A DNA stretch of 30,781 nucleotides from a virus, in the IMG/VR virus record IMGVR_UViG_3300025128_000205, positions 1 to 30,781 of that record. The stretch is one strand, 5' to 3'. Positions 8,382 to 18,332 of this stretch are shown here, piece after piece (position 1 is the stretch's first letter; each line of letters begins with the position of its first letter). The position numbers and the translations under genes were made by a program. The notes beneath the pieces were generated by a model, which saw only the letters and a list, made by a program, of their open reading frames with translations, searched no databases and was not told the DNA's origin.

Positions 8382-11300
8382 TTAATTTGCTCCACATGCT
8401 GAATTACATGAGGCTAGAGAGCTATAGGTAGCTCCACTACATACCGGCGTAGTTCCACAAGCCTGTCCTTGATAACATTCCGTACACGGTCCATTACCTC
8501 CTTGAGGATCACACTCCCACCATACCGCTGTTGGATAATAACAATCCCCACTATCATAATTTGCGCTTGGATTGTAATTACAAGCGTTACCATCTGTACA
8601 TCCTTCAACAACCCCTGGATGCTCGTCCCAATCATGAGCTGTACCAAACGTAAATACATGCCATATACCGCACGCGGCAGTTGAAGAAGAGTTAAGTCCG
8701 TAATTAACACCGCCTTTTTCGGTATAAACTTCTACAGCATATTCTTGTTCGTCTGAAGTGAATGTTGTGCTTACTCCGGGTTTGTAAACATCAAACTCAT
8801 AATTACTAGCATCATCATGAGCTGGACCCCACGGATAAGGATTAAACGGCGCTGGATCTTCTCTATCCCCAAGTATCGCCCCATTAGGAGATGTCGCATT
8901 TGCAAATCCATCAGTTGTATTACTTGGATCAATATGTTTTATAACAGGTGTTATATTCCAATTTCCGCTTGGATCTCTTTTCCAAAGTTTTACTACAACA
9001 TGATCTCCAGAGTCATACTGTGCCTGCATATTAGGGAGTTGAGAAGTTATACGTAATCCAATATCTTGTTCACCATATTGGGTAATCATTCCTGGAACGG
9101 TTGAACATTCTGGACAACCAATAGGATATTGAGTACCACTTGGTGTTGTCTGATGTAAGTAGTGTTTAACTGTATCTGAAGGATCTGGCGCATATTGATA
9201 GTAATACATTGGTTGAGGTTGCGTAATTGGCTGCCCACTAACATCAACAGCATTTGGATTACCTATGGTAAGACTTTGGAATCCCCATATACATGAACCA
9301 TCTTCCTCATCGGCAGTTGGATCGTAATTACATGCTTGTCCAGGTATTTCATCTCCTCCGTATATAGATGCCCAAGTAGAAGCACTTAAAGCTCCACCAT
9401 CTCCAATTGCAGTGAACCAGTTATTCATATTAGTACCACCACGTGTACAACCTGATGAAGGTGCATAAACACAACTACCATCATCTACTGTAGCACAAGC
9501 TAAATAATTCAGCGCTGTTGGATCAGTACATCCAAAATAATTACAACTACCATCATCTACAAGAGTCCAATTACCAGGTAAATTACCTGGATTTGGATCA
9601 CCATTACCACCATACAAATTACATGCATTAGGATCAGTACATCCATAAACAGTATAGTCACAACATTGTGTTCCTGGGCTACTATCATCACATGCTATTG
9701 TGCAAGAAGCAGGATAATATGCTTGTGAAGCTGTATTATACGCTTGACATCCATCATTTGGAGATCCGTAATTATCTGCTATAGGGTCCATACATCCAGC
9801 ACAAGTAGTCCATTCACAACTACCATCATCTGTATATACTGATGAATCATAATTACAAGCTGTTGCATCTGTACAACCAAAAGTATTAAAAATACAAGAA
9901 CCGTCATTAACACTAACATTATCACTACACGGTGTTAATGAACCAGCATTTATAGCTGTTGCACAATCATGATTCATCGCAAGAGGGAGATTACAACCAG
10001 GTATAATACAACCATCGTCCCAACCTGGATAACCAACAGGGGTATTTGCATTGAAATTCGTAGCATAATAAATCGCACATCCAGACGGCCAAGTACATGA
10101 ACCATCATTAATAGTTATTCCGGCACTAGCATCATACTCAGTAGCTGGATAACCAGGCCATGTAGATACTATAGGATTTCCTGTTGCATCATAAGAACCA
10201 GTAGCGCCAGTACCACTATCACCACTATCTGGACAGCCAACATCCACACAACTACCATCGTCTATCATACCATATCCACCAGAATTATTATACGGTACGT
10301 AAGTTAACGCTGCATCTGGCCAAGCGGTACCTTGATCTGGACCATGAGCAGCACCAAGATGGTAAAAGCTAGATAAAGGGTTGGTACAACCATACCATGT
10401 ACAATAACCAGGATCAAAGTTAGCAAGAACATCAAAATTAGTAGCAGATTCCTCCGTACATCCATAATAAAGATCAACACAACTACCATCATCAAAGTTC
10501 GCATTTGGATCATAGTTGAATGCACCGTCAACCCAAGAAGGACTTACACCATTACAATATTGACCAGGATTTTGTGATTCCCAATAAGAACCACAATCTG
10601 TACAACCTGGAATTGTTGCAACGCAATTACCATCATCTATTATACTCGCACCCTGGAAGTATGTGTATGCTATTGAAGGAAATGCAGTTGTATTCTGGCA
10701 ACCCTCAGGGTATGACCATGCAGGAAGACAAGTACAACCTGTCCAAAAACAACTATTATCATCAGTATTAACTGACGCATTAAAGTTACTTGCGGTAGGT
10801 TCCATACAACCGTTTACTATAGCTTCACAACTCCCGTCATCAATTGTTGCCATGTCATTAAAGTTAAACGCAGTAGGATCTGTACATCCAAGAGGATTTG
10901 ATATTACTGGAGCTACATTTAATATACCAATACCTTGTACTGCAAAACTATCTTGATCAAATGAAGAATTCCCGTCTTGATTAATAACAATTTGATTATT
11001 TAGACCGGTAGAAATAGGAACTCCTTTTATATAATTAAACCATTTACCTTCTTTTTCTATAAATTCATCTACAGATCCAGTTTCCATGTCTGTTCTTATT
11101 TTATCTACATACCACCCGGGTTGATCTTGTAAATTATAATATTGATCATCTTGAAAATTAGGAATAATTCTTGACTCAGTACCTTCGTAGTTTAGTGTTT
11201 CGAAAGATTTAACTATACTAGGAAAATCATTTAAATAAACTGATACTGAAGAATATGATGGAGTACCATAAAAATTATTTCTATTAACATTTTCATCATG

Positions 11301-14300
11301 ATGTCTCCACGCTTTACCTTCTTTAAAAGTATAATATTGATTAGCGCAACTAATACCGTATTCTGGAATAAAAGATTTAAAACTAACCCACCCTTTTACA
11401 TCTTCTCTAAACGTAACGGTTTCAGAAGAAAAAGAATTGTTTGAATTTATAGTAATATTATATTCTTCTTTTTTATCATCGTAACTTCCTGGATAAAATT
11501 TATTATCAACTAAATTATCTTTAAACCAATCTTTCATACCGTGATCAGATATAGGTGTTAATCCATCTTTTGATAATCTCATTATAGAACCTCTTGTTTT
11601 ATCAGTAAAATATGCTCTATAAGCTTCTGACGCAAATGATTCTGGATTTTTAGATATACCATATTCACCAACAAAAGGTATTGTTTGTCCCAATACATTT
11701 CCAGTAGCTGTTAATTGAAGATTTCCATCAGCATTAAATACAGCGTCTTTATCAGCTAATATTTTTAAAACTTTATCTTCACATAAAGTAACTAAGTCTG
11801 TATTTCTAGAATGTAATTTTTGAATACTACCATATATAGGATTTATATCTTTTGTAATTTTCTCAGCAGTAATAAATTGATTTAAATTATTAACTCCAGA
11901 TGTAGAGTTATATATACCAGAGTGTATTAAACCATATTTTCTATGTTCTTCTTCGTAATCTTTTTCAAGAATTGTTGATACTTTAACTCCTTTACCTAAT
12001 ATATCAGAATTAAAAGTATCAGATATTCTATCAGACTCTACTCCATTTCCAAAAGCAAAGCAATTATGCCAAGTTAATCCAAAGTTATTATTATAAATAT
12101 TAGGATCTACTATTATATGACCCAAACTTGTTGAATCTTCAGCAACAACTACTGTTATATAACTACCGTCAGAGTTTGTAATTTTAATAACATCATCTTT
12201 TAATAAACCACCACCATTTGATGCTGTAACATACATTCTACTCATGTTCGTTTGAAAGTAAGCAAATCCGCAATCATCGGGAATAATCGCGCCACTAGCA
12301 CAGTCATAACAACTTATAATAGCTCCATATTCTAGACCTAATTGAGAAACTGTATCAAAACGATTAAACATTTTTATTGGATAACTTTGTGAAGCCTCAT
12401 AATATAATTCTAAATCTGCAGGATCTGGTGGTATTGTTTCCCATATAGCTGGATTTATAGATGCTTCATATTCCGGTTGTCCAAACCCAGCACTACCCCA
12501 TAATGACTGCATAATCATACCTATATTCATCGCGTGATGCGCGGCGTATATCATCCAATTTCCAGGTTCTAAATCTATAACATTTCCAAACGCTATATCT
12601 CTATTTGTCGCGGTACCTGATGATGGAGATGATTGAGTTGGAACATATCCAAGTCTAGTTGACCCATCTTTATTTGTCCATATAAGCGGGTCTATATCAA
12701 TCATATTACTCCACTTTGGATTATTTGGATCTGCTTGATCATAAAATGCCCCATGTGTTTGAGGACACGTTTGCATTACAGTTGTTCCACCCGCATAACA
12801 ACCATTATCAAAAGTAGGTGGATATTGCACTGCGGGATCATAATTAGGATTAGGAACAATTCCAGTTACACTATAATCTAATGGCCAAAATGTATAATGA
12901 TGAGCATATACCGGCGTACCATTACAACAAATAGCTCCACTAGTATTTCCGTTTCCAGCTACAGCGTGATTATAAGTTTCGTCTGGAGTTCCTCCTGCAT
13001 CTACATATTCTTGTGGTGTTATTATACCTTGATCTTGTACTGTAGTACCAATGACTTGGTCTAATAATAATTCATATCTAACTCTATGTACGCCACTTGA
13101 ATTTGACCAATTCCAATGATAAGCTGCTTTTCCCGCAGTATTTTCACAATCGAAATCATTATATACATTTGTAATATTTTCAACTATTCTATAATCTACA
13201 ATTTTATATACAATCTCTCCAGGATCTCCATTAAAAATAAATGGAGCATTAAAACTTGTGAGAAAATCATGTGTTTGTTGATTAATAAATTCATCAAAAT
13301 CTACAGTACCACCCATATAATCTGGACCAACGTAGGATATATCCATTCGTTTACTCCCTATTCTAGCACCAACACCAGGGGTATTCATTAAACCTCTATC
13401 ATTACTTCCGTTATCTGGACTTGCAGAGGTACCATCAGCTTTTTCATAATATACCTCAACTCCATTATTCCAACTTTTTGCAGGAAAATTCATGGTTGGT
13501 TCCATATCAATAAACCAATGACCCATACCCGTGTGATCACCAGTTTGATCCGCAAAGGATTTCCAAAAATCTCCACTTCTAACAACGCTACGAGTATAAT
13601 GAACTTTATAAGGTGGGTTAGTATGTGGAGAAGAAGAGCCAAATACCTCGTCATAACAACCCGCTGTTTGAAAAGCACCTAACATATAAGGATAATCTTT
13701 AGGATATATATTAGTGGGAGCAACATTTCCAATAGGATTTGGATAGTTAGCATTATCATATCCATGTGACCAAGTATTACCACCGTGTGACATATGCCAA
13801 AATTCATTTCCAACAACACTATTTAAAGTTATATCACGCCAACGTGGATCCATAAAAGATTCTCCCTTCCTATAATCAGCGTTTGTACCAATTTCAGAAA
13901 TACCATTATAATCTTCATAAGCAGGATTATTAACAGTAGGAAGGAAACCAAATCCACCACCATTATTACCATATGTTTGGAATGTGCCTATATTAGGATT
14001 TGATCCAATATCCCAATTTGGATTTCCTGGGGAACTTAAGTAATTATTAAATGCAGCTTCAGTATGATGTTCCCCATCGTAACGTAAAAAACGTGCTGAT
14101 AATATACCTATAACAGAATAACCCCCATCATATTCATATTGTAAAATAGATTGTTCTAACGCGGAGTCTTTAAGAATTTTAACAAAAAATCTACCGTCAA
14201 AAGCAGCGTATGGTGTTTCAACACTTCTAGCTATTTCTATCGCAGCGCCATTACAAAAAGCACCACTGTTATCCATAAATGCCATATCATCGCCAAAAAC

Positions 14301-16964
14301 TCCATGTATTTTAACTGCTAGTGTACTCGTACTATTTGCCACGTACGTATCCATTACTGATATTTCATACCAATTAGATGTTTGTTTTTGAACTGTTGTC
14401 TTTTGAAATCTCAACCACATCTTTTTAAGATTAGATTCTTCCCAATCTTCAAAAGCATGTATCAAATCACTACTACTACTATCAAGAGCTTGATTAGATA
14501 AATATATAGCGTTTGCCATGGGAACCGGCGGTGTTGTTCCAAGGAGATTGTAACTAGCATGTGATTCTATACCATATGATATTTTAGTATTTTTAACGAA
14601 ATCAGGAACCTCATTTGATATAGCTATAACTTTATATTCTGCGGTGTCTGTTATAGCTATATTACTATTAATATTCTTTTTTAATATTATAGTACTTTCT
14701 TCTGTAAGTTTATTCCTATCTAATGATGGAAAACTCAACCAAACATTACCATCCTCTGCATTATACCATCTATCCATTGCTAAATTATAATATTCAGTAG
14801 ATGGTTCTTTAATAAAAAAACGAAAAGAATCTGCCCATGGAGGTGGATCATTTATTATTTTAATATCTATTAAATTTGTATTACCAGATTCTGATTTAGG
14901 TACTTTTAAAGTAGATTGACTACTTGTCATAACGGGAGATTGCCTACCATATTTATCTTCAAAAACTACGCCAAATTGGTATTCTCTTAATGATTTTATC
15001 GATCGTAATGGTGTTACAAGAGTTCCATCCCACTCATAAGGATGTTCGTAATAACCATATAATGGAGATCCATCTTGTTTTTTTGTATGGGGAGCTAAAG
15101 ATATATCAAACCTGGGTTTAGCATAACTAGCTAGTGTTGTATAATTTTGTTTATAATTACCATAAACAATTCTACTACCCGTTATTTCTTGCGCACGTGC
15201 TACTTTAGGAATATTGTCATAGTGTCTTAAAATTTGATTTTCAGCAATAACAGCATATATTAATTCTGAATCAATAATATATTCATTATTATTCCAATGC
15301 CCAGTACCATCATTAGGTTTTATTTGATCTACAAGATATATATTAGAAGATCCAGATTCTTTGTATAATATGTCTATTTGAATTACGCCATCTGGAATAT
15401 TAGGAGGTTTGATATTTGTTAGCGTAGCTTGCTTTAAATGATTTTGCATACCAACATTGAGTCCTTTTTTTGGTTGATAATCCCATGATAGAGGAACAAA
15501 TGCTGTTTGAGTAAATGGAGAAAATACAGAATATTCATTGTCTTGATATTTATATCTAAGTCCAAATTTTGGAAATTTAAACTTAAATATATTATCAACA
15601 TTATTTATTTTTAAATCAATTAAATAATCAAAATTTCCAATTAAAGTTTTAGGACTTATAGACACTATCTCAATTTGCAAAGTAGTTGTGAATACACCAT
15701 TCGCATCAGGGAGAGATGACGGAGCACCTGTTGATGTTATTTTTCCTACAACAAGAGGTTCTCTAAGTGGAAACCTAATCTCTACGTCTTCATCTGGTTT
15801 TCTTTCAATAGCCACAAGATCACCAACATTAATATCAAGATTATTCTGAGTGCCAAGAGGTGTTAGTCCATTCGATATACTATGTTTTACCCATATCCAC
15901 ATAGAATCTCCTGGAATTAATAGTTCACCAGGATTATTTGAAACATCCTCAAAAGTAGTTTCAAACATACCCATAGTAGCTTCTGATGGTTTAGTAGATT
16001 CTAACGTCATAGATGGAGGAAGTTTTGGTGCTTCTTTAATGACAGTTATGTGCTTTTCTTCTACTGGAACACTAGTACCTAGTGTTTCATTTATAAAATC
16101 AGTATGTGTAAATATATTAGTAGTTCCTAATATAGATCTAGGTATATTAATTTTTTTAGGTTCAGAACCTACTAACTCGCCGTTAGAATCATAATGTCCA
16201 TCAACCCAAAACAACATATCATCAATAATATTTAATCCAGTTACTAATATATCGCGCTTAAAACTTAACACTGGTTTATTCCAAGATGCTAATGCATACC
16301 ATGAGAATTGAGGAATTACTCCGCCAAAAACTTCAGTAAGCATTTCCCAAAATGGTACATTAATCGTAACAATACCAGTTGAAACATCTACATTTGTAAT
16401 AATACCATTAAATTCTAATTCTTCAAAAACACCATTAGAACTTATATCACCATAAATATTTGTAATATTCATTCCTTGAGCTAAATTTGCTAAATTAGCA
16501 TCACTTGGATCGAAATGTAAATGCGTAAGAGTTAATGAATTATTATTTCCATCAGCGGGCGTAAACATTGCACTAGAGCCGGTTAATATTGAAGATTGTA
16601 TGTCTACAAATACAGGCGTTATTGAATTTTCTTTATACTGTAAAATCATGTTTTTTACAGTAGCAGCAGTACCGCTCAAATCATTAACAATCGATTCATT
16701 TATTAACCAATAAAAAGTATCGTTTTTTTCATCAGAAACAGCCCCAACACAAGTAGCGGTACCACTCATTCCAATTGCATTTGGTTGATAATTAGGGGAT
16801 AACATCGCGTTACCTAATAAATTTTGAACAGTACCTATGTCAGCAGCTTCTGAGGTTGATACTTGTATATTTCTTGCATCCCAATATTGGCCGTTTGGAA
16901 CAAGTCTTTCATCAACATCCTTGTTCATTTTACCTCCAGTAAAATTATGTTTAATTTCTGGCAT
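8382..16964 (-). CDS. Giant tail hub/stabilisation protein with Cys-rich adhesin-like C-terminus (2860 aa)
   Basis: The N-terminus (HNFTGGKMNKDVDERLVPNG, 5-24, then WDARNIQVSTSEAADIGTVQ) is the signature I know from P22 gp10-like DNA-stabilisation/hub proteins of marine phages. These are beta-propeller-like and close the tail end. The fold seems to resume around 1600-1990 with KYGLIHSGIYN, DKTRGSIMRLSKDGLTPISD (about 1780) and GWVSFKSFIPEYGIS (about 1855). Between them a very long beta-rich region may be inserted, enlarging the protein several-fold. Residues 2026 to about 2810 carry 15 GC...DDGSC modules, interrupted by a 228-residue domain (about 2560-2787), and the end is a further Cys module (2810-2860). 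I infer a hub fused to an outward-facing receptor-binding or structural arm. Confidence 0.75.
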   Translation of the reverse strand: MPEIKHNFTGGKMNKDVDERLVPNGQYWDARNIQVSTSEAADIGTVQNLLGNAMLSPNYQPNAIGMSGTATCVGAVSDEKNDTFYWLINESIVNDLSGTAATVKNMILQYKENSITPVFVDIQSSILTGSSAMFTPADGNNNSLTLTHLHFDPSDANLANLAQGMNITNIYGDISSNGVFEELEFNGIITNVDVSTGIVTINVPFWEMLTEVFGGVIPQFSWYALASWNKPVLSFKRDILVTGLNIIDDMLFWVDGHYDSNGELVGSEPKKINIPRSILGTTNIFTHTDFINETLGTSVPVEEKHITVIKEAPKLPPSMTLESTKPSEATMGMFETTFEDVSNNPGELLIPGDSMWIWVKHSISNGLTPLGTQNNLDINVGDLVAIERKPDEDVEIRFPLREPLVVGKITSTGAPSSLPDANGVFTTTLQIEIVSISPKTLIGNFDYLIDLKINNVDNIFKFKFPKFGLRYKYQDNEYSVFSPFTQTAFVPLSWDYQPKKGLNVGMQNHLKQATLTNIKPPNIPDGVIQIDILYKESGSSNIYLVDQIKPNDGTGHWNNNEYIIDSELIYAVIAENQILRHYDNIPKVARAQEITGSRIVYGNYKQNYTTLASYAKPRFDISLAPHTKKQDGSPLYGYYEHPYEWDGTLVTPLRSIKSLREYQFGVVFEDKYGRQSPVMTSSQSTLKVPKSESGNTNLIDIKIINDPPPWADSFRFFIKEPSTEYYNLAMDRWYNAEDGNVWLSFPSLDRNKLTEESTIILKKNINSNIAITDTAEYKVIAISNEVPDFVKNTKISYGIESHASYNLLGTTPPVPMANAIYLSNQALDSSSSDLIHAFEDWEESNLKKMWLRFQKTTVQKQTSNWYEISVMDTYVANSTSTLAVKIHGVFGDDMAFMDNSGAFCNGAAIEIARSVETPYAAFDGRFFVKILKDSALEQSILQYEYDGGYSVIGILSARFLRYDGEHHTEAAFNNYLSSPGNPNWDIGSNPNIGTFQTYGNNGGGFGFLPTVNNPAYEDYNGISEIGTNADYRKGESFMDPRWRDITLNSVVGNEFWHMSHGGNTWSHGYDNANYPNPIGNVAPTNIYPKDYPYMLGAFQTAGCYDEVFGSSSPHTNPPYKVHYTRSVVRSGDFWKSFADQTGDHTGMGHWFIDMEPTMNFPAKSWNNGVEVYYEKADGTSASPDNGSNDRGLMNTPGVGARIGSKRMDISYVGPDYMGGTVDFDEFINQQTHDFLTSFNAPFIFNGDPGEIVYKIVDYRIVENITNVYNDFDCENTAGKAAYHWNWSNSSGVHRVRYELLLDQVIGTTVQDQGIITPQEYVDAGGTPDETYNHAVAGNGNTSGAICCNGTPVYAHHYTFWPLDYSVTGIVPNPNYDPAVQYPPTFDNGCYAGGTTVMQTCPQTHGAFYDQADPNNPKWSNMIDIDPLIWTNKDGSTRLGYVPTQSSPSSGTATNRDIAFGNVIDLEPGNWMIYAAHHAMNIGMIMQSLWGSAGFGQPEYEASINPAIWETIPPDPADLELYYEASQSYPIKMFNRFDTVSQLGLEYGAIISCYDCASGAIIPDDCGFAYFQTNMSRMYVTASNGGGLLKDDVIKITNSDGSYITVVVAEDSTSLGHIIVDPNIYNNNFGLTWHNCFAFGNGVESDRISDTFNSDILGKGVKVSTILEKDYEEEHRKYGLIHSGIYNSTSGVNNLNQFITAEKITKDINPIYGSIQKLHSRNTDLVTLCEDKVLKILADKDAVFNADGNLQLTATGNVLGQTIPFVGEYGISKNPESFASEAYRAYFTDKTRGSIMRLSKDGLTPISDHGMKDWFKDNLVDNKFYPGSYDDKKEEYNITINSNNSFSSETVTFREDVKGWVSFKSFIPEYGISCANQYYTFKEGKAWRHHDENVNRNNFYGTPSYSSVSVYLNDFPSIVKSFETLNYEGTESRIIPNFQDDQYYNLQDQPGWYVDKIRTDMETGSVDEFIEKEGKWFNYIKGVPISTGLNNQIVINQDGNSSFDQDSFAVQGIGILNVAPVISNPLGCTDPTAFNFNDMATIDDGSCEAIVNGCMEPTASNFNASVNTDDNSCFWTGCTCLPAWSYPEGCQNTTAFPSIAYTYFQGASIIDDGNCVATIPGCTDCGSYWESQNPGQYCNGVSPSWVDGAFNYDPNANFDDGSCVDLYYGCTEESATNFDVLANFDPGYCTWYGCTNPLSSFYHLGAAHGPDQGTAWPDAALTYVPYNNSGGYGMIDDGSCVDVGCPDSGDSGTGATGSYDATGNPIVSTWPGYPATEYDASAGITINDGSCTWPSGCAIYYATNFNANTPVGYPGWDDGCIIPGCNLPLAMNHDCATAINAGSLTPCSDNVSVNDGSCIFNTFGCTDATACNYDSSVYTDDGSCEWTTCAGCMDPIADNYGSPNDGCQAYNTASQAYYPASCTIACDDSSPGTQCCDYTVYGCTDPNACNLYGGNGDPNPGNLPGNWTLVDDGSCNYFGCTDPTALNYLACATVDDGSCVYAPSSGCTRGGTNMNNWFTAIGDGGALSASTWASIYGGDEIPGQACNYDPTADEEDGSCIWGFQSLTIGNPNAVDVSGQPITQPQPMYYYQYAPDPSDTVKHYLHQTTPSGTQYPIGCPECSTVPGMITQYGEQDIGLRITSQLPNMQAQYDSGDHVVVKLWKRDPSGNWNITPVIKHIDPSNTTDGFANATSPNGAILGDREDPAPFNPYPWGPAHDDASNYEFDVYKPGVSTTFTSDEQEYAVEVYTEKGGVNYGLNSSSTAACGIWHVFTFGTAHDWDEHPGVVEGCTDGNACNYNPSANYDSGDCYYPTAVWWECDPQGGNGPCTECYQGQACGTTPVCSGATYSSLASCNSACGAN
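8535..10889 (-). repeat. Fifteen Cys-rich GCTD...DDGSC protein repeats
   Basis: Protein-level repeats within residues 2026 to about 2810 of the hub protein. The core is GC(T/M/N)DPxAxNYxxxAxxDDGSC; the best copies start with GCTDPTAFNF, GCTDATACNYDSSV, GCTDPTALNY and GCTDGNACNYNPSA. Core length is about 24 residues, but several copies carry loops of 10-35 extra residues before the DDGSC. Each copy has a first Cys after Gly and a last Cys after Asp-Gly-Ser, likely a disulfide pair, and the Asp-Asp-Gly turn could bind calcium. At DNA level this gives recurring CCATCATC and GGATCxGTACATCC blocks. Confidence 0.9.
8604..9290 (-). other. Inserted non-repeat domain between Cys repeats 14 and 15
   Basis: About 228 residues (2560-2787 of the hub protein) interrupt the repeat array. 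The segment has alternating beta-strand patterns (LRITSQLPN, DHVVVKLWKRD, YEFDVYKP, QEYAVEVYTEKG, CGIWHVFTFG), few cysteines and no repeat core. It reads as a beta-sandwich, Ig/CBM-like domain, which would be a natural receptor-binding head. Fold assignment is a guess from strand pattern only. Confidence 0.5.
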
Positions 16965-16968
16965 TTAA

Positions 16969-18327
16969 TTAATGTTTGATTTGTTTGGATTTACCTCTTA
17001 AAATTTGAGTAATTTCTTCTAACTTAATATTTGATAATCTTAATTTCGCTGTTCTTATAGCAGCAAATCTTTCTTTTTTTAATCTATTAACTTGATATTC
17101 TGGAATATTAATTCTAGTTGATAATATAGCGTGCATTATCCACTTGTACATTGCTTCTTCAGCGAATTTATGAACTTGCATTTCTTCGTTAGTACCAAGA
17201 CTATCACTTATATAATCTAATATTACTGTTTTACCACTAACATTAGAGCTAAAATGTATTTTTCCAGATATACAGTCTATATAAAAAGAACCATTAGCTT
17301 GAGCATGTTGAGGATCTAAACCATATCTTTCTCCGTCAGCAGGCCAATATGTATCGTCTATATAGTCATCTTGATTTTCAGATGGTGTAGCTGATTTATA
17401 ATTAGACCAAGTAGTTGATTCAAGTACTTTTGGATTTGTAAAATAAACAGTTTGTCCGTCTAGAGTTGATATTAACGCAGGTTTACTTAATAATATAGAC
17501 GTATCATTTATAGAAACAACCTCTGTTTCCGGTGTCCAAACAGTGTTATCAGAAGGTTCAATTATCATACCAACTTTTAAATCATTTAAATCTGAAGCAG
17601 AAGTAACTGTAATTGTCATATCTCCTGGTGTCCAACCAGCAACGTTTGTTATTTTTGCGCCATCTTCATAATTAGGATATAAAGTTGCTCCATTATCAAT
17701 ATAAAAATTGAGTTTTTCTTTTGCAGTTGTATTTGAAGTAAAAGCACTACCCGCTTGTGAATCTTTTAAGGTTAACACAGTTGTATTAGAAACATGAGTA
17801 AAACCTCTTACTATCCAACTATTAGGTATTATATTATTTATAGTCGGACCAGATACTTGTGTACCATATGGTATATAAAACAATCCATCCATTACTACTT
17901 CTTCACTACCATCGGTTAAATCTACAATGGCATCAAAAGTAAATTCTCCATCTGTATTTGTAAGAGGAGAAATTAATGGGTTTGATGTTTTAGAGGTTGG
18001 ATACATCAAATGTTTTATACCAGCAGAATCCACCCAAGATATTTTTGTGTAATTTACATAATCTTGTGGTAATATCATTTGTAGTGTTGCTGGCACTGTA
18101 ATTTCTTGTGATTTACAAGATTTAAATGTATCAAAAGATAATTCCTGCATAGCTCTTTGAGCGTGAAATGCTACATCAGCTCTATTAGTTGAAGATATGA
18201 TTTTATCTTCCCCAACGTATACAGACATAAAATAATTTATTATGTGATCTAAAGAAGTAAACTGATAATTACCATGATCATTTCCATCGTAATATATTTG
18301 TGCTTTTTGATTGTCTAATAATCCCAT
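16969..18327 (-). CDS. Head-tail connector / tail tubular A-like protein (452 aa)
   Basis: Probable second neck ring, comparable in position and make-up to T7 gp11 or P22 gp4-type adaptors. An N-terminal helical part holds ADVAFHAQRAMQELSFDTFK (50-69). It leads into a conserved-looking beta stretch, ITVPATLQMILPQDYVNYTK (76-95) with ISWVDSAG and MYPTSKTSNP. The middle (about 130-330) looks like an inserted beta domain with many Thr/Asn residues. The C-terminus is helical again (EEAMYKWIMHAILSTRINIP, then RLKKERFAAIRTAKLRLSNI). This helix, beta, helix arrangement matches adaptor proteins in which the end helices pack on the portal. The insertion makes it longer than most members. The giant hub gene follows after 4 bases. 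Confidence 0.65.
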   Translation of the reverse strand: MGLLDNQKAQIYYDGNDHGNYQFTSLDHIINYFMSVYVGEDKIISSTNRADVAFHAQRAMQELSFDTFKSCKSQEITVPATLQMILPQDYVNYTKISWVDSAGIKHLMYPTSKTSNPLISPLTNTDGEFTFDAIVDLTDGSEEVVMDGLFYIPYGTQVSGPTINNIIPNSWIVRGFTHVSNTTVLTLKDSQAGSAFTSNTTAKEKLNFYIDNGATLYPNYEDGAKITNVAGWTPGDMTITVTSASDLNDLKVGMIIEPSDNTVWTPETEVVSINDTSILLSKPALISTLDGQTVYFTNPKVLESTTWSNYKSATPSENQDDYIDDTYWPADGERYGLDPQHAQANGSFYIDCISGKIHFSSNVSGKTVILDYISDSLGTNEEMQVHKFAEEAMYKWIMHAILSTRINIPEYQVNRLKKERFAAIRTAKLRLSNIKLEEITQILRGKSKQIKH

Positions 18328-18332
18328 TTATT

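Noticed and set aside
8414-8710. 98-codon open frame on the minus strand inside the hub gene
   Set aside because: Out-of-frame shadow of the Cys-repeat region; low-complexity Ile/Val/Met-rich translation and no independent leader.
8535-10889. CRISPR-like periodic DNA (recurring CCATCATC and GGATC...ACATCC blocks)
   Set aside because: Spacing is irregular, copies are not identical and the repeats are explained by the coding of GCTD...DDGSC protein modules.
15850-16194. 114-codon open frame on the plus strand
   Set aside because: Antisense to the conserved N-terminal third of the hub protein, with no domain pattern.
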